This document shows positions 50,462 to 53,345 of a DNA stretch of 53,345 bases, one piece after another. The translations under genes and the position numbers were made by a program. This DNA is from Candidatus Rokubacteria bacterium 13_2_20CM_69_15_1 (GTDB lineage: Bacteria; Methylomirabilota; Methylomirabilia; Rokubacteriales; CSP1-6). The notes beneath the pieces were generated by a model. It saw only the letters and a program-made list of their open reading frames with translations, did not search any database and was not told the DNA's origin. The stretch's first letter is position 1, and each line of letters begins with the position of its first letter. The stretch lies in contig MNCR01000096.1 in the NCBI GenBank assembly GCA_001914535.1, forward strand, positions 27,433-80,777, in the 5' to 3' direction.

Positions 50462-50911
50462 TCAGTCGAGCGCGGCCGGTGCAAACGAAGGCGCGAAGGG
50501 GTTGACGAACTGGATGCCCTCGAGCACGCGACCGTGGACGAAGTCCTCGCTGAGGATTGTCGGGATCTGACTGAGCCGGGCCGTCGCCCAAAGCTGGGCG
50601 TCCCAGTATTGGAGCCCGTGCCCTGACGCTCCGCGCGCCGCCTCGAGGACCACGAGCGGGGTTACGGACACGACGGGCCACGTGGCCGTCAGCGCCGCCA
50701 CCTGACCCGCGGCTTCCATCGGCGTCAAGGGAGGGTTCAGCTTCCTCGTGCTCGTTACATAGAACTCGCCCAGGACCTGGGTCGAGATCTTGCCGCGTGC
50801 CGCGACGACGAGATGGCGTAGGACTGCGAGGGCCTGGCGCTGCTTGGCGCGGTTTCTCGCGTCGTAAGCGTAGACGAGGACGTTCGTGTCGATCAGGACG
50901 TCAGCGGTCAT
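50462..50911 (-). CDS. vapC: PIN-domain ribonuclease toxin (VapC family)
   Basis: The 149-residue PIN protein has the acidic Mg2+ site: D8 in VLIDTNVLVYAYD, E49 in QVLGEFYVT, D104 in QYWDAQLWATA, and an acidic residue in ILSEDF near 122-123. VapC toxins cleave tRNA or rRNA. It lies downstream of a ribbon-helix-helix gene and overlaps it by 11 nt, the usual antitoxin-first order. It is the only toxin-antitoxin module seen. Confidence 0.9.
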   Translation of the reverse strand: MTADVLIDTNVLVYAYDARNRAKQRQALAVLRHLVVAARGKISTQVLGEFYVTSTRKLNPPLTPMEAAGQVAALTATWPVVSVTPLVVLEAARGASGHGLQYWDAQLWATARLSQIPTILSEDFVHGRVLEGIQFVNPFAPSFAPAALD

Positions 50912-51158
50912 AGAGTTGGTTCCGCGTCCACGCCCGCTTCTGCTGCCGGAGTCGGCCCGTCCGCCGACGCCTGATGAAGCGCTCGACCTGCTTCCACGCC
51001 TCGGGGTCGGGTGCGCGCGTCGAAGTCCGTTCGAGCCCCCGGTCGATCGCTTGGCGGATCAGATCGGCCTCCGTGACACGGTACCTCCGTGCGCGCTCCT
51101 TGAGCAGGCGGTCGTGCCGGGGCTCGATGTAGACTTGCTTGCGGATCATCTCGGTCAT
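50901..51158 (-). CDS. Ribbon-helix-helix antitoxin (VapB-like)
   Basis: The 85-residue protein has MIRKQVYIEPRHDRLLKERARRYRVTEADLIRQAIDRGL, an RHH DNA-binding fold (beta strand KQVYIE, then two helices), and a basic C-terminus that probably wraps the toxin. The ATG at 51158 is used; ATG at 51149 is also possible. TATAGA lies 7 nt before the ATG (51171-51166), again leaderless-like. It likely autoregulates the divergent intergenic region with vapC. Confidence 0.85.
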   Translation of the reverse strand: MTEMIRKQVYIEPRHDRLLKERARRYRVTEADLIRQAIDRGLERTSTRAPDPEAWKQVERFIRRRRTGRLRQQKRAWTRNQLYDR

Positions 51159-51165
51159 CGCGCGC

Positions 51166-51182
51166 TCTATACATCGTAACAT
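51166..51182. promoter_or_regulatory. Divergent -10 elements, antitoxin and membrane protein
   Basis: Minus strand TATAGA (51171-51166) with 7 nt to the antitoxin ATG; plus strand TAACAT (51177-51182) with 8 nt to the ATG at 51191. Neither gene has a ribosome binding site. Autoregulation by the antitoxin could affect both. Confidence 0.35.
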
Positions 51183-51190
51183 ACATCGCC

Positions 51191-52789
51191 ATGAGGAGTG
51201 TCCCGTACACGGAGGCGGCCCGTGACGCGTGGAGCGTCCCGGACGTCGCGCTGGCGCTCGCGATCGTTTCGGGCGCCGCGGGAATGGTCGGTGTCTATCT
51301 CGACACGGCGTGGCACCGCACCGTCGGCCGCGACTCGTTCTTCATCCTGCCGCACGTCTTCATCTACTGCGGTGGGCTCGGCGTCTGGGCCGGCGCCCTG
51401 GCGAGCGTCGCCCGCGCGACCTTCGGTCACGCCGACGAATTCGGTGGCCCCGTCTACCGGTGGGGGCCGCTCCGCCTGCCGTTCGGCTTCACCCTCACGG
51501 CCCTCGGGATCCTCATGATCCTCGCGGCCGCGCCGGTGGACGCCTGGTGGCACAACACCTTCGGGAAGGACGCGCTCATCTGGAGCCCGCCGCACCTGCA
51601 GCTCCACTGTGGCGCCGGGATCGCGGCGCTCGGCCTGCTCTTCGCCGCGGCGGCGCAGCACGGGCGCGGCGCCCTCGGACGCCCCTGGCTCTGGCGCGCG
51701 GCGATGCTCGCGATCCTGGTCGATCTCGTCCACCGCGGCCACTTCGTCCTCGCGCACTACACGATGCTCCCCCACACGCGGACGCCCGACCTCTATCCCT
51801 TCCTGGTCGCCCTGCTCGCGCCGTTCGTCCTGGTCGCCGCCGCGCGGGCGATCGGACCCTGGGCGCCGACGGTGGCGTGTCTCGTTTTTCTCGGCGTCGC
51901 CTGGCTCATGGACGTGATGCTCCGGGTCGTCGCGTTCGAGCGCTACACGTTGACCCCGATCCTCGCCGTGCCCGCGGCGGCCCTCTCGCTCGCGTTCGCA
52001 TGGGCCGGCCGTCGGCGCGAGCGGGCCTGGCTCGCGGTGGCGGCGGGCGTCGCCTTTGCCCTCGTCTTCGTGGGCATGGAAGTAGGGTGGATGCGGTGGG
52101 CCGTCGGCCGACCGTGGCCGCCGGAGCGCGTCCTCGCGGCGCTCCCGCGGGTCCTCCTGACCGCCGCGGCGAGCGGCTGGATCGGCTGGGTCCTGGGCGG
52201 CTTCCTCCGCGCCGCCCCTGCGCCGGCCGCCGCCGTCGCCACGGCGGCAGCCGCGGAGTTCGGCAGTCGCGCGCGTGCCCGCGCGGCCGCGCTCGCCGCC
52301 CTGGTGCTGGCGCTCGCCGGGCTCGGCGCGACGTACCAGCCTCAGCGGTTCGGCCCACCGATGACGCTCGAGGAGCTCGGCCTCGAGCCGCTCGGCGATT
52401 TCCCGTACACGGAGGCGATCTTTTGGAACGTGTTCTTCGCCGCGGGCTGGCCGTCGGGGACGAAGATCGAGGCGCGGAGCGAGGGGGTCATCGATGGTCA
52501 GCCGGTTCCGGTGGGCCCGGCCTGGTGCGCGCCGACCGCCGCCGGCCTGGAGCGGGCGCTCGCGAACGTGCGCTTCGGCATGGAGGTCAACGGCCGCCCC
52601 GTCGAGCTGACCGCGTACCCGCTCGTACGCCTTCGGTTGCGCGAGGGTGACTCCTGCGCGTGGCTCGGTGTCGCCTCGAGAATCCAGCGCGCGAGCCAGA
52701 ACCGCTTCGTCTACACCATCGAGCACGCGGCGCTCGGCGGCCCCACCCGGACGCGCGTCGAGCTCGGCGTGACCTTCAAGGACCCGTGA
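51191..52789 (+). CDS. Multi-pass membrane protein with His/Asp motifs, unknown family
   Basis: The 532-residue protein has about ten hydrophobic helices up to residue 390 and a hydrophilic C-terminal domain (about 391-532). Conserved with the next gene: DTAWHRTVGRDSFF...PHVFIYCG, DAWWHNTFGKDALIWSPPHLQLHCG, and LVHRGHFVLAHYTMLPHTRTPDLYPFLVAL. The first two are internal repeats of one motif (DxxWHxxxGxDxxxxPPH). Spaced His/Asp residues suggest metal binding within the membrane. I do not recognise the family. ATG at 51191 is 8 nt after TAACAT. Confidence 0.75.
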   Translation: MRSVPYTEAARDAWSVPDVALALAIVSGAAGMVGVYLDTAWHRTVGRDSFFILPHVFIYCGGLGVWAGALASVARATFGHADEFGGPVYRWGPLRLPFGFTLTALGILMILAAAPVDAWWHNTFGKDALIWSPPHLQLHCGAGIAALGLLFAAAAQHGRGALGRPWLWRAAMLAILVDLVHRGHFVLAHYTMLPHTRTPDLYPFLVALLAPFVLVAAARAIGPWAPTVACLVFLGVAWLMDVMLRVVAFERYTLTPILAVPAAALSLAFAWAGRRRERAWLAVAAGVAFALVFVGMEVGWMRWAVGRPWPPERVLAALPRVLLTAAASGWIGWVLGGFLRAAPAPAAAVATAAAAEFGSRARARAAALAALVLALAGLGATYQPQRFGPPMTLEELGLEPLGDFPYTEAIFWNVFFAAGWPSGTKIEARSEGVIDGQPVPVGPAWCAPTAAGLERALANVRFGMEVNGRPVELTAYPLVRLRLREGDSCAWLGVASRIQRASQNRFVYTIEHAALGGPTRTRVELGVTFKDP

Positions 52790-53345
52790 GCACCGGGGTC
52801 ACGATCGCGCTCGCGCTCGCCCTCGGCGCGGGGTGGTTCGGCTTTCCCGGGCTCCTCTGGGACGTCGCCTGGCACCGCACGATCGGCCGCGACAGCTTCT
52901 TCTCGCCGCCGCACGTCCTGATGTACACGGGCGTCGCTGTCAACGGCCTGGTCAGCGCGTGGGCGCTCTTCTGGGGGCGGCGGCGTCATGGCGCCCCCGC
53001 CGGCCTTCTGCTGGGCGGCGTGGGCGTCCTGGTCGCCGTCGCCGGCGCGGCGCTCGACGAATGGTGGCACGCCAACGTCGGCAAGGACGTGAACCTCTGG
53101 AGTCCACCCCATCTCGTCGGCCTCGCCGGCGCGGTGCTCATCGTCCTCGGCCTGGCCTTCGCCCTCGCCGCTCACACCCGCTACGGTCTTGAGCCTCGCC
53201 GGTGGGTGCCGCGCGTCATCCTGCTCTGCGCCTTCGCCGATCTGGTTCACAAGGCGATGGTCGCGCTCGACCACTACACGCTCGATGCCTGGGGGCGCAC
53301 GCCCGACTTCTATCCATTCCTCCTCGCCCTCTTCCTGCCGGCGAT
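52786..53345 (+). CDS. Paralogue of the preceding membrane protein, truncated at window end
   Basis: The GTG at 52786 overlaps the previous stop (GTGA); 186 codons are open to the window edge. Seen: LLWDVAWHRTIGRDSFFSPPHVLMYTG, DEWWHANVGKDVNLWSPPHLVGLAG and FADLVHKAMVALDHYTLDAWGRTPDFYPFLLALF, matching the motifs and order of the upstream gene. Both are probably subunits of one membrane complex or products of a tandem duplication. Function unknown. Confidence 0.8.
   Translation, partial: MSTGVTIALALALGAGWFGFPGLLWDVAWHRTIGRDSFFSPPHVLMYTGVAVNGLVSAWALFWGRRRHGAPAGLLLGGVGVLVAVAGAALDEWWHANVGKDVNLWSPPHLVGLAGAVLIVLGLAFALAAHTRYGLEPRRWVPRVILLCAFADLVHKAMVALDHYTLDAWGRTPDFYPFLLALFLPA

Overview
The window is bacterial chromosome with very high GC (roughly 70 % by eye, strong G/C at third codon positions), densely packed with short operons, 1-20 nt overlaps and many GTG starts. 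The mix of class III PHA synthase genes, several SDRs, LLM-type F420/flavin oxidoreductases, an HdrD-like membrane Fe-S protein and multiheme cytochromes resembles uncultured soil lineages such as Candidatus Rokubacteria / Methylomirabilota. That placement is inference from gene content, not a phylogenetic result. No rRNA, tRNA, CRISPR array, prophage or insertion sequence was recognised. Very long antisense frames are a by-product of the GC content.

Layout. 1-4113: purD(partial)-purE-tsaC/sua5-mobA-thiI. 4316-4783: small secreted protein. 5071-7295: rpiB-glyA-nrdR. 7324-8362 (minus): DMT transporter behind a promoter, a 12-residue lysine-rich micro-ORF and a hairpin. 8518-10335: B12-type radical SAM enzyme. 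10405-12264: orotate PRTase-like gene divergent from tsaB-rimI. 12362-16743: redox island (monoheme protein, pentaheme cytochrome, small membrane protein, HdrD/ETF-quinone-type Fe-S protein, DUF1232). 17079-22344: sensor kinases and response regulators. 22363-25547: SDR with a downstream gene interrupted by one in-frame UGA, intradiol dioxygenase-like protein, and a small ORF coupled to an amidase. 25564-28557: CPBP protease, sirtuin, SDR, CoA pyrophosphatase. 28583-36622: LLM oxidoreductases, SppA, threonine dehydratase, TPP enzyme, VOC protein, M20 hydrolase. 36698-48521: secreted protein, TetR, enoyl-CoA hydratase, SDRs, SCP2, phaC, phaE, phaB-like, phaR, phasin, an outer-membrane-like protein, acyl-CoA synthetase and a cis-prenyltransferase. 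48640-51158: zinc dehydrogenase/hydrolase pair and a VapBC module. 51191-end: two tandem paralogous multi-pass membrane proteins of unknown function with conserved His/Asp motifs.

How parts may work together. The TetR-ECH-SDR-SCP2-PhaC-PhaE/PhaB/PhaR/phasin/ACS block is a fatty-acid to polyhydroxyalkanoate module. The HdrD-like protein is a plausible route for beta-oxidation electrons to the quinone pool. phaR and the phasin gene share a candidate operator. Several unconnected genes carry a TANNNT box exactly 6 nt before the start codon with no ribosome binding site, which points to leaderless transcripts. The observations most worth following are the lysine-rich micro-ORF with its hairpin, the single in-frame UGA, the leaderless pattern, the shared PhaR-type operator, the duplicated phaC 5' module and the unknown membrane-protein pair.
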